NCBI GenBank assembly: GCA_963576475.1
Contig: OY754977.1
Span: 33,489,672-33,553,671, forward strand
Origin: Molanna angustata
Lineage: Eukaryota; Arthropoda; Insecta; Trichoptera; Molannidae
Length of the DNA stretch: 64,000 nucleotides
Direction of reading: 5' to 3'
The notes under the pieces were generated by a model that was not told the DNA's origin, made no database searches, and saw nothing but the letters and a program-made list of their open reading frames with translations. The first letter of the stretch is position 1. The number at the start of each line of letters is the position of its first letter. The position numbers and the translations under genes were made by a program. Below are positions 23,131-35,112 of the stretch, piece after piece.

Positions 23131-24130
23131 TTATTTTATTTATTTTATTTTATTTGGGACACTTACAGACATTGACAATCGCATACAAGAAAGTATATCA
23201 TAATAATTTTACATAATGTCAATATCCAATTGGAAGTGAACACAACATGCGAAGTTCATAAATTATTTACACAAACATATTAAAATATCCAAGATAAAAG
23301 CAGTAATAAAAAACTTTAAAAATAAGACATAATTATACAAAACCTATAAAAGCATAAAAAAGCAACAATAAAAATTACAAAGTAAATATAGAGAAGCATA
23401 TATAAAACAATGAAAAGTAATGAAAATTGTGCATATAACAAAAAAAAGGGATGAAAACATCAACAGAAATTCTCCTCTCCACTCAGAATCAATAGCATTC
23501 TTTTTTTAAATACCTCTCTTGTGTTGCAGAAGATATCAACTATGTTGGAGTTGCTATGACTATTGTAAATACGGCACATGCGATACAATGGATTATAAAA
23601 TGATATGTTAGATATACAGAACCCTATGTGAAAAATAATTGGGTTTCTTAGTGATTTAATATTGACGTTATATTTTAAGTCATTGACCAGCTGTGTGTCC
23701 ATCACATTATTTATTATATTAAATAAACATGCCACGTCCGCCACTTTTCGTCGAGTACTCAGCTTAGAAATATTAAAAAAAATCAATCTCTGATTGTAAG
23801 TTAACATGTAACGACCTATACCGGCTCTATAAGACAGAATTTTTACAAACTTCCTTTGGACAGATTCTAACATTTCAGTGTATACATTATAATGTGGACA
23901 CCATACAGGTGACCCGTATTCCAGAACACTTCTTACTAATGATTGATAAAGATATTTTAAGCTTTGAGTATTTGAGAAGTTTACAGTGAGTCGAGTTATG
24001 AACCCTAGCATCTTCAGTGATTTTTGAACAGTATTTTCAATGTGTGGGCGGAAAGTGAGTTGGGAGTCAAAAGTCACTCCAAGATCTTTAATTACATTTA
24101 CACGTTTGAGAGTTGAAAAGATTCACATTG
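23118..24130 (-). mobile_element. CR1/Jockey-type LINE, C-terminal third and 3' UTR
   Basis: The minus-strand open frame 24077-23460 (205 residues; similarity starts upstream at about 24125 with VNVIKDLG) reads VTFDSQLTFRPHIEN, then SLVRSVLEYGSPVWCPHYN, then LESVQRKFVKILSYRAG. These are the thumb and C-terminal landmarks after the RT palm. A 3' UTR follows and ends in ATAAA-type repeats (complement at 23125-23157). It is 5'-truncated, as typical for LINEs. The C-terminal frame is intact, which suggests a fairly young copy. A related C-terminus lies at 41930-42110. Confidence 0.85.
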
Positions 24131-24454
24131 GTGAAAAGAGTTGAAAATATCAATTTATATATTTAAAAAGTAAAACTTAGGTAATATATACTTAAATCTT
24201 TGAACAAACTATCAAATAAAAAAAGTTAAAAAATACAGTTATGGGTAGGATTACATAATATCTTAACTTTGTCTCTTCGTTGAACCAATTAAATCAAGTG
24301 AAAAGTGAAAGAGTCCATATTTTTTACATCCCTTTAAAACTAACGGTTTTCATACTTATTTGTATCAATGATCAACGCATTTCCCACAAACCTTACAAAT
24401 CTATAAGAAACTGATTGATACAAATTTTGGCCCTATATGACTTGACCGTTGAAG

Positions 24455-24820
24455 AATTTTTTTATGCATTCACAAAAGTTTAAGACTTTTTTATGCCATT
24501 CACAAAAGATCAAGTCTTTCTTATGCCATTTACATAGTTAAGTTCTAGACTTTTTATGCCACTCACAAAAGTTCAAGAATTTTCTTATGCCATTTTTATA
24601 ACAATAATAATAAACAATTCCTTGTACCCAGCGCAAATGGCGAGTTTATTGCCATATTGTAATTTCCTCCAAACAGTGTTTCCAGTCCAGAGAAGCCACA
24701 TTAACGTGAGAAATGAATTTTAATAAATTTCTCCTCTACTGGGGATTGAACCCAGGACGCCCGCACAGAAACCAAACAGCTTACCAACTGTGCATTCACA
24801 AAAAGTTCAATACTTTTCTT
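24455..24820. repeat. Degenerate ~35-bp tandem repeat split by a SINE
   Basis: Units around TTATGCCATTCACAAAAGTTC occur at about 24463, 24494, 24530, 24561 and 24596. A last one (GCATTCACAAAAAGTTC) occurs at about 24790, after an inserted SINE. Confidence 0.75.
24598..24792 (-). mobile_element. tRNA-derived SINE, family 3
   Basis: The minus-strand B-box is GGGTTCAATCCC, with body blocks TCTCACGTTAATGTGG and GGAAACACTGTTTGG, and a tail of TTATTATT type. Partial copies lie at 25072-25145 and 47905-48118 in the same orientation. Confidence 0.65.
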
Positions 24821-25071
24821 CCACTTCGTTGAAAAATAACCTAAGTATGATTACTTTCCTTCCGTTGGCGTTGATTCCTCTACAATCTATTGAGCGTACT
24901 ACACTACATAATATTCCAACCACAATTGACTATAAATATTAAGATGATTATTTTGTATTCCTAATATTTTACTAGAATATAAGTTTGAGGCGAATTATCA
25001 TGCATATTCGAAATTAAAATAATATACTCATATAGAGAAAATATTTCTTTAGGTACCTTCTAATATTTTTA

Positions 25072-25145
25072 ATAATAATTATATAAATAAACACTTCTTT
25101 GCACCCTGAGCAAGTGGCGAAGTATGGCAATTTCTTCCAACTATT
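25072..25145 (-). mobile_element. SINE family 3, 3' part
   Basis: It matches 24598-24672 (AAACACTTCTTTGCACCCTGAGC, GGCAATTTCTTCC). Confidence 0.55.
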
Positions 25146-25189
25146 TTTTTGCTTTGTTATAAACTGTTACGAGAAAACAAGGAAGGAAT

Positions 25190-25515
25190 GGAAGATAAAG
25201 AAATATGACAATAATAGAATAAAAATAAGCACACTGAAATAGTTTGGGTACTTGGGAAGAATGAATGTAGAACGCCTGACGAAGAAATATAAAAACAGGT
25301 CTGGGTCATCCAAGAAAAATATCGCACGACCATGCAAAGGACATACTGAAAGAAAGAAATGTTAGAAGCTTGATCAGAGATGGGTAATATGTGTGGTAAT
25401 ATGTATGAGACGATGCATGATTGTTGACGAGGCAGTGGATGCGTGTCAAGATAGAATAATGTGTAGTCCCGTTCTCTCTGCCCACCCAGTGAGGTACATG
25501 GTATGTATGTATTCA
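25190..25515 (+). mobile_element. RTE-like LINE C-terminus and 3' tail, degraded
   Basis: It is collinear with 17934-18316: CTGACGAAGAAATATAAAAAC, GGTCATCCAAGAAAAATATCG, CACGACCATG, GAGACGATGCATGATTGTTGACGAGG, GTTCTCTCTGCCCACCC. Frames are broken throughout. Confidence 0.75.
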
Positions 25516-26981
25516 TTGCAATGAATGATTTAATTGATCTATTTCATTACGATGGTTCCAAGTTATGCCAAATTTATAAATTTTAATTTTATCCTTCTGA
25601 TTTCATTACACAATTTGCACTGATGCGATGCTGTGATCGTAATACGAGAAAGAACTAAAATGTCAAGTGTAACCTACATCTCGGAAATGATCTGATGCAA
25701 TACACTTAACACTTTTACAAATTGTCAATTGTTCTCTCCCTTGCAGACATCTTATTGGCTTCATTTGGTCTGACAATACCTGTTTGAAGGTCGGAAGGAA
25801 ATGGTATCTCTGACAGACTGACTGTTTAGAAATAACGTAAGTCGTAATAATCGGACAATAAACAAAGTGGGCACAGCAGTCCGCCTCGGAAGTTTTGGGG
25901 TTATCATTTTTGGTTTTGTCTTTTGTGCAAAGTGTCCGGTGTCTGTTTTGCCGGGTGTCTGCGCCTGGACCGGTCCTTGCCCCACCGATACGTGCAATCT
26001 CAGTCGGGCATATAAAACATTATTTGCCGTCATCTGTCTTACTGTGTATGTATGTATGTATGTATGGTATTGAAAACAGATGAATTGAAAAGTTTGCACG
26101 GATGCGAGATGAGGGGCGTGTCGTTCGTTTTGTATGCCTGTCTGCTAAATGTGCCTACTTATTAATGCAGAGCTGTTATGTGTACATAGATGTCTACCAC
26201 GAAGTCTTCCCTATAGGCCAAATATCCATATACATACTTACCAAGAGAACAACAATTTTAAATCTTAGAAGTACCTACTTATATAATACGTCTACGTAAA
26301 AAATTGACACCAAAAATAATGCATAATTTAATGCTTAGGAGTACAAGAAATATACAAATTAGATAAAAGACTCTGATCTAGGTAAATACCTATTTAAATT
26401 AAGTGCAAGAAAAATAAACAAATAGCTAATCGTTTTATAAAGCTTTTGAAAATATCACAGTTTAAAATTATAACAAAGAGGTAAATTCTATTCTGTGATT
26501 GTGACATTATTGTAACAGTAAAATGACGTAGATGCGCTTGTAGTTCTATTGGGTTATAAATATTCAACAATTTGCATTTGGCGATATATTGCAACACGGT
26601 ATTTCAATAGATATCATTTGAAATATTGGATAGTACGGTATCTTGTGATATATCCGGAGAAGTTTAGAATACAGACGATGATACTCTCTGTTCTGCATTC
26701 AAGTATTTGCTTTGTGACGCACCATCTTTCAATAGCAACCCACTTCTTAACATTACCTCGTCACAGATATACAGATTGATAATATCGTCCACATCGCAGT
26801 AGGAGTAATGTTGCCGATACCAAAATAGATTCAATAAGTATACTAACATACACAGCTTTAATAGATGATTATGTAGATACAACTAGATATATCAGACTTA
26901 ATGTCTATGTCATCACGTCAACTAACTATAGCATTACACTAACTTGTATATTTGTTTATGTTCGCTGTTTAGTTTGTTAAT
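25516..26981. other. Intergenic; possible TATA-type promoter patch
   Basis: 25867-26010 is GC-richer and open on both strands. CATATAAAAC at about 26009 could be a TATA box. No protein family was recognised. The rest is AT-rich and featureless. Confidence 0.3.
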
Positions 26982-27225
26982 TCAGTTTTATTTCCCATTC
27001 AGCAATCCTTATCTCTCATACAATGTAATGTGAATATATCAGTGAAACAGTAATACAGCGGTGGAAACAGTATGCAATAGATAGATAGACATTCGACACC
27101 AGAACATAATACCGTGGTTTTGTGTTGTCTCAGAGAAACAAAATGGTGTCTCGCATCAGATAATGTCCAAATATGCTAACGTCTTCTGTTTTGTGTTTGT
27201 GCCGATTTAAAATTTGAACCGTTTG
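26982..27225 (+). promoter_or_regulatory. Candidate TSS and 5' UTR of the KLF exon
   Basis: An arthropod initiator-like TCAGT at 26982-26986 lies about 240 bases before the KLF ATG. An in-frame TAA at 27208-27210 sets the upstream limit of the reading frame. There is no TATA box at the expected spacing, so this remains a guess. Confidence 0.3.
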
Positions 27226-28180
27226 ATGGTGAACGATATTCCATTAGGCGGGCTGGTGGTGGGGAGGGGGGCGGACCTCGTCGTCATGGATCACGAAGTG
27301 AGGTTCGCGGCCCACTGCTTGCTCGCCATGTCCGCGGGCCGCGGACCGAAGCCTTTAGAAGCACCTAGCTACACGGTAGCCAGGATCCTCGCGGGATTCA
27401 CGGAGTTCAAGGAGGAGAGAGCCAGAGAGCTCAAGGCGGAAATGACTAGACCCAAAGAGTCAGAAATAGATCCTGAAGATTGGAAAACGGAAATTGCAGA
27501 AGAAAAGATGGACGTTGACAGTCAATTGGAAATAGCAGAAATAACCGAAAATCAGTTCCAACCGCCAAACAAAGAATACCTGCAAGATGTTTCTTTCAAT
27601 AATAATGTCAGGGATGATATGATTATCGACGATGCATCAAAAGTCTGGGAAATAAACGAAGAAAAAAGTGTTGATTTAGTCATTAGGAATAAAAAAGACG
27701 AACTTAAAGAAATACCCAAAAATCGTCATGCGAGAGAAGAGCAAAAACCGATGAATCGGTTCGCGGAAATTAAAAAGGACCAAAGAGAAATTTCTAAACA
27801 ATGGAGAGATATCAAGGCTGAACAGGGCTCGGGAAGGATAGTCGATTTAAAAAAGAGACCAGAACTGGTCGTGACCCAACATGAATTGAATCTTCCCGAC
27901 CTTGTGACTGAGATAAAGCACGAACCGAACAAGGACGATCATTTTACCCGCGTCAAGGAAGAGTCGAAGCAGACTGCGAGGGCTCGAGAGTCTAAGGAAG
28001 AGACGAGGGGGCAGGGAAGGGAGGCCAAGCGGAGGGCTGCGTTAGGTCCCAGGGCAGCTCTGGCTCCAAGGAATGGTGACAGGGCTCCTCCAAACAAGAC
28101 CCACCGGTGCCTATTTCTGGGTTGCGACAAACTGTACGGAAAGAGTTCTCATCTGAAAGCGCACCTTCGAACACATACAG
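27226..28180 (+). CDS. BTEB-type Krueppel-like factor, first coding exon
   Basis: A nuclear C2H2 transcription factor exon. The first ATG after an in-frame TAA (27208) is at 27226, giving 318 codons plus one base. Residues about 27-36 ([10 protein letters not shown]) followed by [10 protein letters not shown] resemble the N-terminal Sin3-interacting region of the KLF9/13/16 group (FAAECLVSMS and FVVARILADL). The middle is acidic and low in recognisable structure. About 250-290 is Arg/Lys/Ala-rich and NLS-like. The first zinc finger (Cys295, Cys300, His313, His317) has the [10 protein letters not shown] signature that distinguishes BTEB-type KLFs. The exon ends within THTG at a GTAAGA donor (28181). 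KLFs normally have three fingers; the other two should lie in later exons, which I did not find. They are either beyond the window or missed. The family call is firm; the exact orthologue is not. Confidence 0.88.
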
Positions 28181-28527
28181 GTAAGATTCATTCAATAAGC
28201 TCTTCATGTGACTTGTTTTATTCATGTTTGTTACAGCTTCCTAAAATGTGCCACTTTAGCCTGAAATTTCACAACATACATAGTAAATAGGCTGGACCAT
28301 ACATTTTTTTTTCTAATCCATATATGAAAGTGGTCTTAAAAGTAGTGCATATGGATACTGTATATCTAAATTATAATAAGAAATCTGTACTAGTATTTCC
28401 CCCATTTTTCCAGAGGCCAAAGTTTTCCAATTAATATTTTTTTTATTTTTCTGCCACAAGTTTAATAATATGACTATGATTATTCATGGTCGTTGCAATA
28501 CGTAGAATGAAGTATGTAGCTATAGTA
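28181..28527 (+). other. Start of KLF intron
   Basis: The donor GTAAGATTCA follows the exon directly. The translated extension (to 28290) is intronic read-through. No feature before the hAT remnant. Confidence 0.7.
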
Positions 28528-29496
28528 AAGGGATGGCGAACCTATGGCACGCTAAAAAAATTCAAAAAATATTTAAATAGCCATGTGTATTTTCTTCGTT
28601 CATCAATAGTTTCACAAATGACGGAAACGAAGGATATGACGACATTCATGCATAAATAAATCGCATTGTTTAATACTTCCCGCACGGCGCTAGTCCCCGG
28701 AGGTGATTTTTTGTAATAAACATTGCTCCCGGCACGAGCCGTTATGAAATTATTAATGTGTTTGATTTATCCTTGGCATATCGTAAGGTGAACAAAAACA
28801 ATATATTTTAAGAGCAATGAAAAAAAATCTACAATCAAGTGCTTTAAATAAGTTTATTAATAGTAATTCCAATTCTGTTGCTGCTAGCTTTGAAATAGCC
28901 AAAACAATTGACAATAATGGACAACCATTCAGCGATGTATTTTTAGAATGTGCACCATTTATTTTTGGGAATTTTGGAAATAAAATAGACGAATGAATAA
29001 ATGAATTGCCTATAGCTCGAAATACAATAAAAGACAGAATTCCGAAGATGGGTAAAAATGTAACATCAACAAAAAACAGCTAAAATTATGTTATTGTATT
29101 TCTATTTGTCTTGATGAAAGCACTGACGTCACTCTCTCGGCTCGATTAGCTATTTTTGCTAGATATTTTGTTGGAAATAAAATACTGGAAGAATTAATAA
29201 GTTTGGTATCTTTATCAACAACTACCAAAGGCACAGATATTTGCAGAGTAGTTGTAGAAGCTCTTTCTATAGCAGAAATACATTTGTCGAAAATCGTTTC
29301 AGTAAGTACAGATGGTGCACCTGGGTGCACCCTGTATGATTGGCCAAACAGCAGGATTCGTAAATTTAATTACAAAGTTTGTTGGTCATCCACTGTTAGC
29401 ATTTCATTGTATAATACACCAAGAGGCGCTGTATGCAAAGGACGGTCTTAAATCTTTTGAAGATATGATGAAACCTTTGACTAAATTGTACGATGT
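28528..29496 (+). pseudogene. hAT transposase pseudogene with left TIR
   Basis: The left end AAGGGATGGCGAACCTATGG resembles the TIR class of hAT elements that start CAGGGxTGGCxAACC. The degraded frame then reads SSALNKFINSNSNSVAASFE, SLDESTDVTLSARLAIFARYF-type sequence (frames joined by shifts near 29085 and 29330), STTTKGTDICRVV, VSVSTDGAP and HCIIHQEALYAKDGLKSFED. DESTDV, STDGAP and HCIIHQE match hAT/ZBED-type catalytic-core landmarks. Several stops and shifts disable it. Its 3' end is lost where Helitron-like sequence begins. Confidence 0.75.
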
Positions 29497-29752
29497 GGTC
29501 ACTAAATTCTTTTTTATATAAATTGTTAAAAAAATTTATATACTACTACAATGTCAATATTTTTTATAGAAAATTAAATTATCTAGTTGGGGTGTTTCGG
29601 CTTTTTTCGATATTTATAAAAACTTTGGAAATAAAGGCAGTTGAACACATAAATTTATCATAAAAAATATTATTCTTAGTAAAAAATGTTTGGGAAACCC
29701 TATATTTATACCAATTTATAGCGTTCTAGCTTTTATGGTTTCTGAGATAGTA
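29497..29752 (-). mobile_element. Helitron-like internal fragment
   Basis: It starts at GTCACTAAATTC inside the hAT remnant and runs through CTAGTTGGGGTGTTTCGGC to TTATGGTTTCTGAGATA. Both termini of the element are absent. Confidence 0.8.
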
Positions 29753-30836
<1,084 letters not shown>

Positions 30837-30862
30837 CTTATACCCGTGAAAACCTTAAAGTT

Positions 30863-31090
<228 letters not shown>

Positions 31091-31117
31091 AATGAAAAAG
31101 AAACTATGAACATAATT

Positions 31118-32404
31118 TCATTCTTCATCTGTTTCATAATTTTCTTCTTCGAATTCGTATAATGTGTCATCGATTCCTGTTACTTGGCATTGTTGATATT
31201 CTGAAATTAAATCATTCATATTTTGCTCAGCCTCAATAAATTCAATTTCTTCCATTCCCTCGCACGTGTACCAATGTAGAAATGCTTTTTTTCTAAACAT
31301 GCTCGAAAATTGCTCAGAAACCCGTTTGAAGACATTTTGAATAGTTGTAGAATTTCCCACGAATGTAGCCGACATTTTCAGGCCCTTTGGGGGTATATCG
31401 CAAACTGCAGTTTTCATATTATTTGGTATCCATTCAACAAAATTATCACTGTTTTTGTTTTGAATACTCATCATATGTTCATCCACATCTTTCATAGACA
31501 TCTTCCCACGAAATATGGCAGCTACAGTAAGATACTTTCCCATTTTTGGAATACAAGCAGCCATCATGTTTTTTGAATGGAACATCTGATGCGTTAGCTC
31601 CGATACACTACTGGCTTGATATTCTTTAGAGCCATTGGCACATAGAGGGGCAAATCCTGTGATAAAAAAATGCAGTCGCGGGAAGGGAACCATATTGACT
31701 GCCAATTTTCTCAAATCGGCATTAAGTTGTCCCGGAAATCTCAAACAGGTAGTGACTCCGGACATTGTATACGATATTAAATGGTTTAAATCACTATAAT
31801 TTGGGCTAGGAATTTTCAATGTATTACAACAAATGTCGTAAAGAGCCTCGTTGTCTAAACAATAAGTTTCATCTACATATTCTATAAGATGATGAGCCGA
31901 TAAAGTTGTGTTATATGGTTCCACTACGGTGTTTGAAACTTTTGGACTTGGAAATACAGAGAAGGTATTGAGAATTCTGTCTGGGTATTCATCACGTATT
32001 TTACGAATGAGAAGAGTTCCCATACCTGACCCTGTACCTCCGCCAAGAGAATGAATGAACTGGAATCCCTGAATGCAATCGCAGTTTTCTACCTCTTTGC
32101 GCAACACATCAGATACTTGAGCTGCAAGTTCGGATCCTTCGGAGTAGTGTCCTTTAGCCCAATTATTTCCAGCTCCCGACATGGCGTTGATCAAATTGTC
32201 CGGATGGAAGAGTTGTCCCATAGATCCTGATCGCACAGAGTCGATAGCACCTGGTTCCAGATCAACCAAAACAGCCCTTGGGACATATTTACCGTCTGAT
32301 GGACTGTTGTAGAATACATTTATTCTTTCTAGCTGTTGCAAAGTATCTCCCGTATAGTGGCCGGTCCTGTCAATGCCATGCTCTTCCGAGATTATGTTCC
32401 AAAA
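31118..32404 (-). CDS. Divergent beta-tubulin, exon 2 (residues 20-447)
   Basis: The structural GTPase subunit of microtubules. The exon starts at an acceptor (TTTTTTTTCAG) and reads [17 protein letters not shown] onwards. The GTP-binding loop [11 protein letters not shown], the VDLEPG and [12 protein letters not shown] segments, [20 protein letters not shown] and the helix 11-12 region are all present. No internal indels appear, and 447 residues in total is the normal length. Divergence is concentrated in the M-loop ([12 protein letters not shown] where most have APLTSRGSQQYR) and in [10 protein letters not shown] (usually AACDPRHGRY). YTCEGM replaces YTGEGM. The tail is acidic and contains YEFEEE, close to but not the axonemal EGEF motif. 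This suggests a tissue-restricted, possibly testis isotype. No disabling change was found. Confidence 0.95.
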   Translation of the reverse strand, partial: FWNIISEEHGIDRTGHYTGDTLQQLERINVFYNSPSDGKYVPRAVLVDLEPGAIDSVRSGSMGQLFHPDNLINAMSGAGNNWAKGHYSEGSELAAQVSDVLRKEVENCDCIQGFQFIHSLGGGTGSGMGTLLIRKIRDEYPDRILNTFSVFPSPKVSNTVVEPYNTTLSAHHLIEYVDETYCLDNEALYDICCNTLKIPSPNYSDLNHLISYTMSGVTTCLRFPGQLNADLRKLAVNMVPFPRLHFFITGFAPLCANGSKEYQASSVSELTHQMFHSKNMMAACIPKMGKYLTVAAIFRGKMSMKDVDEHMMSIQNKNSDNFVEWIPNNMKTAVCDIPPKGLKMSATFVGNSTTIQNVFKRVSEQFSSMFRKKAFLHWYTCEGMEEIEFIEAEQNMNDLISEYQQCQVTGIDDTLYEFEEENYETDEE

Positions 32405-33034
32405 CTGAAAAAAAACTCTTGATTATTTTTGTAAGGAAAACGAGATTATTCAATGAAAAAAATACTGTCAATGTTTCTATGACTGCAATTATTAAATACA
32501 TTCAATTTATTTTGAAACGATGTCAAACAATCATAAAAATAAATAATAGATACCTATGTCTATACTGGAGTCTACTGTATTTATGTATAATTATTCTAAC
32601 CATCCATCCATCATCAATAAATATTTCAAAATCTTATTTAAGTATCATCATCATCATCATCATCTGTGGCTCCACAAACCAGGTCGGGTCTTAGCCTCCT
32701 GCAGAGCCCGCCTCCATGACTGTCGATCCTGCGACGCGTTGCGCCAGTTATGGACGCCGATGTTGTTCGCATCCTTCACCACACCGTCCAGCCATCGAAG
32801 CTTCGGCCTTCCAACTTTTCTTCGTCCCCCCGGTGCACCATTCATGATCCGTCTTGGGACGTCCTCCTCGCTCATTCTTTGGACGTATCCAGCCCATCTG
32901 AGTCTTCCTATTCTTATTTCTGTCACTATGGTTGCCTCCTTGTACAGATCATACAATTCGTAGTTGTATGATCTGTACAAGGATTATTTAAGTATAGGTT
33001 TATAATTTTATTATTATAAAATTAAAATAAATAC
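32405..33034 (-). other. Beta-tubulin intron 1
   Basis: The minus-strand donor AAG|GTATTT (33034) and acceptor CAG (32405) are clean. The intron splits codons 19 and 20 in phase 0, a position common to insect beta-tubulin genes. It hosts a LINE insertion at 32646-32983. Confidence 0.9.
32646..32983 (-). mobile_element. 5'-truncated RTE-like LINE with 12-bp TSD and snap-back 5' end
   Basis: The direct repeat TTATTTAAGTAT flanks it at 32634-32645 and 32984-32995. On the minus strand the open frame reads YELYDLYKEATIVTEIRIGR, LRWAGYVQRMSEEDVPRRI, GRPKLRW and WRRALQEAKTRPG. This is the C-terminus of an RTE/CR1-like ORF2. The 3' end is (ATG)n at 32646-32661. At the 5' end the first 19 bases are duplicated in inverted orientation (32938-32982), as expected if synthesis snapped back on itself. 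Confidence 0.9.
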
Positions 33035-33091
33035 CTTTTCGCCAACTTGGTTACCACACTGACCAATCTGAACATGAATGACTTCCCTCAT
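33035..33091 (-). CDS. Beta-tubulin exon 1 (residues 1-19)
   Basis: It encodes MREVIHVQIGQCGNQVGEK, the conserved N-terminus including the first nucleotide-contact segment. The first four residues are MREV, where most beta-tubulins have MREI. That tetrapeptide is the known signal for co-translational tubulin mRNA autoregulation; Ile to Val is conservative. The exon is too short for ORF callers. It joins exon 2 in phase 0. Confidence 0.95.
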
Positions 33092-33438
33092 ATTTGTTTG
33101 TTATTATTTCTATAATTTATATAACAAAATAAAACACTTAATAATAATAAAACAAAATTTCAATAATTATAACTGCAACATTTAATTTAATTCAAACCGA
33201 TTTTGAAAACGAGAATTTAAAATACTTTTTATACACTAAACATACTTTATGAATGTGAAAATTTAAATTTTGTTTTCATTGTTTTACAACTACATAAGTA
33301 TCTAAGTAAATTAAAAAGTGAATTCTTATTATTTGATATAAAAAATACCTACCTGATTATCTTCTAATAAAGATGCATTTACACAGCAAATAATCATATT
33401 ATAATACCTATTGGTATTTAGCATAGGTTTTTATTATA
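33092..33438 (-). other. Tubulin 5' flank
   Basis: AT-rich. No clear TATA or initiator could be assigned. Confidence 0.4.
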
Positions 33439-33625
33439 CTAGTTGCATGTAACACATGAGATCCAACTGTCGAAATAAAGTTGTTTTTTTTTTACTTCAA
33501 AGTTGGAAAAGCCGTGAAAAACACAGACCCTGCATACAATCGAGTTCCTTCATACACACGTCTTGGATTTAAACTGTCTCTTCCTTCAAAAGAATTTCAT
33601 TCTCTTGAACGAATCGACAGTTTGG
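33439..33625 (-). mobile_element. Mini Helitron-like element, internally deleted (~188 bp)
   Basis: It has both termini: CTAGTTGCATGTAACACATG with CCAACTGTCGA at one side, and GAACGAATCGACAG with a TTTGG edge at the other. Almost all of the body is deleted. Its 5' end belongs to the 18.4-kb subfamily (GATTTAAACTGTCTCTTCC). Confidence 0.85.
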
Positions 33626-33770
33626 AATATACGTCGTAGTTAGTAAATTTTGTATGAATTGATGAGAGTCAATTTTCCGAGGGAATTTTGACGTTTTGGT
33701 TCCAGACCACATCGTTTTTCTATAGAATATGACGACTAATGTAAATTGTTTTCGGATTTATTTGTCTAAA

Positions 33771-34083
33771 CTAGTTGCATGTAACACATGAGATCCAACT
33801 GTCGATAGCGATTGTATGTATAGTTGAAGAATAAGTAGGTACCAAACTATAAAACCATTAATCCAAATTATTGAATATTTTGTTTTCTATACAACACATG
33901 TAGGTATGTATGTCAAGATAGGATTGTATGGAGTTCAGTGTTTTTTTCTACCCAGAATATGAAAACAGCATAATGGTAGGTATGTTTGGAGATTAAGTAT
34001 CAAACTATTGAGTCTTCTTACATATTGTCTAAGGTTACTGCCATTCAAATTGTATGAAGCTATGTCGTCACTAAATTCAATTT
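33771..34083 (-). mobile_element. Helitron-like copy A, 3' part (interrupted)
   Basis: It starts CTAGTTGCATG after A33770 and is collinear to ATTCAATTT, where copy B is inserted. It resumes at 35113. Confidence 0.92.
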
Positions 34084-35112
34084 TCCAACTGTCGATTTGT
34101 TCAGGAGAACTTTGTTCTCTTAACATATCGACAATGTATCAAGCCAGAATACGCGAGAATTGTATGGAGAGGTCTACTTTTTTCACGGCTTTTCCAACTT
34201 TGAAGTCAAAAAACACCAACTTAGAGGCTTCGCAGCATATATGTTCCATACACGGATTTACTCAGAATTCGGAGTAGAACATTTCGTGTGTCTGTGTGTG
34301 TGTCTGTGTGTGTGTCTGTGTGTGTGTGTGTGTCTGTGTGTGTGTCTGTGTGTGTGTCCGTCCCCCCCTTATAACTTTTGATCCGCTCAATTTACAGAGC
34401 CCAAAATTTCAGAATATATAAACAGTTATAGGCCTACAAAACTTTTATACTCAGAATTTTGAATTTTTGTTTCAGTCAGGGGTTATCAACTTTTGAATTT
34501 TTACTTTATTTTTCCATATATCTCAGAAACCATAAAAGCTAGAACGCTGAAAATTGGTACAAATATAGACAAATATAAGATCTCAAATTTATTTTTTCAA
34601 AAAAATTCCAGGGTTTCTCAAACATTTTTTATTAAGAAAAATATTTTTTTTATGATAAATTAATGAGTTTAACTGCATATATTTCTAAATTTTTCAAAAA
34701 TATCGAAAAAAGCCGAAACACCCCAACTAGATAATTCAATTTTCTATAAAAAATATAAACATTGTATTAGCACATCTCAAACTTTTTTTAACAATTTTTA
34801 TAAAAATTGAATGTAGTGACGACATTGCTTCATACAATTTGTAGGGCAGTCGCCTATACACAATATGTAAGAAGACTTAATAGTTTGATAGGTACTTAAT
34901 CTCCAAACATACATACAGAACCATCATGCTGTTTTCATATTCCGGGTAGGAAAACAGGACTGACCTCCATACTGTCCTATCTTGACAAACATACCAACAT
35001 GTGTTAAAATTTTCAATAATTTGGATTTATGGGTTTATAGTTTGATTCTTATTCTTCAACTATACATACTATCGCTATCGACAGTTGGATCTCATGTGTT
35101 ACATGCAACTAG
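34084..35112 (+). mobile_element. Helitron-like copy B, full length, nested in A
   Basis: It runs from TCCAACTGTCGATTTGTTCA to ACATGCAACTAG. The GT-rich core is at 34285-34360, and an antisense LINE-like tail at about 34905-34990. The 3' stem-loop CATGT/ACATG lies 7 bases before the end. There is no target duplication, and removing it restores the ATTCAATTTTTATAAAAATTG seen in other copies. Confidence 0.95.

Noticed and set aside
27214..27225. KLF start four codons upstream
   Set aside because: It would be a TTG start. The first ATG is 27226, just after an in-frame TAA.
31118..32341. Tubulin starting at an internal codon (MQQLERIN)
   Set aside because: That position is a TTG within exon 2. 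The true N-terminus is in the 57-bp exon at 33035-33091.
32660..32980. Independent gene in the tubulin intron
   Set aside because: It is bounded by a 12-bp target duplication and reads as a LINE C-terminus, so it is an insertion.
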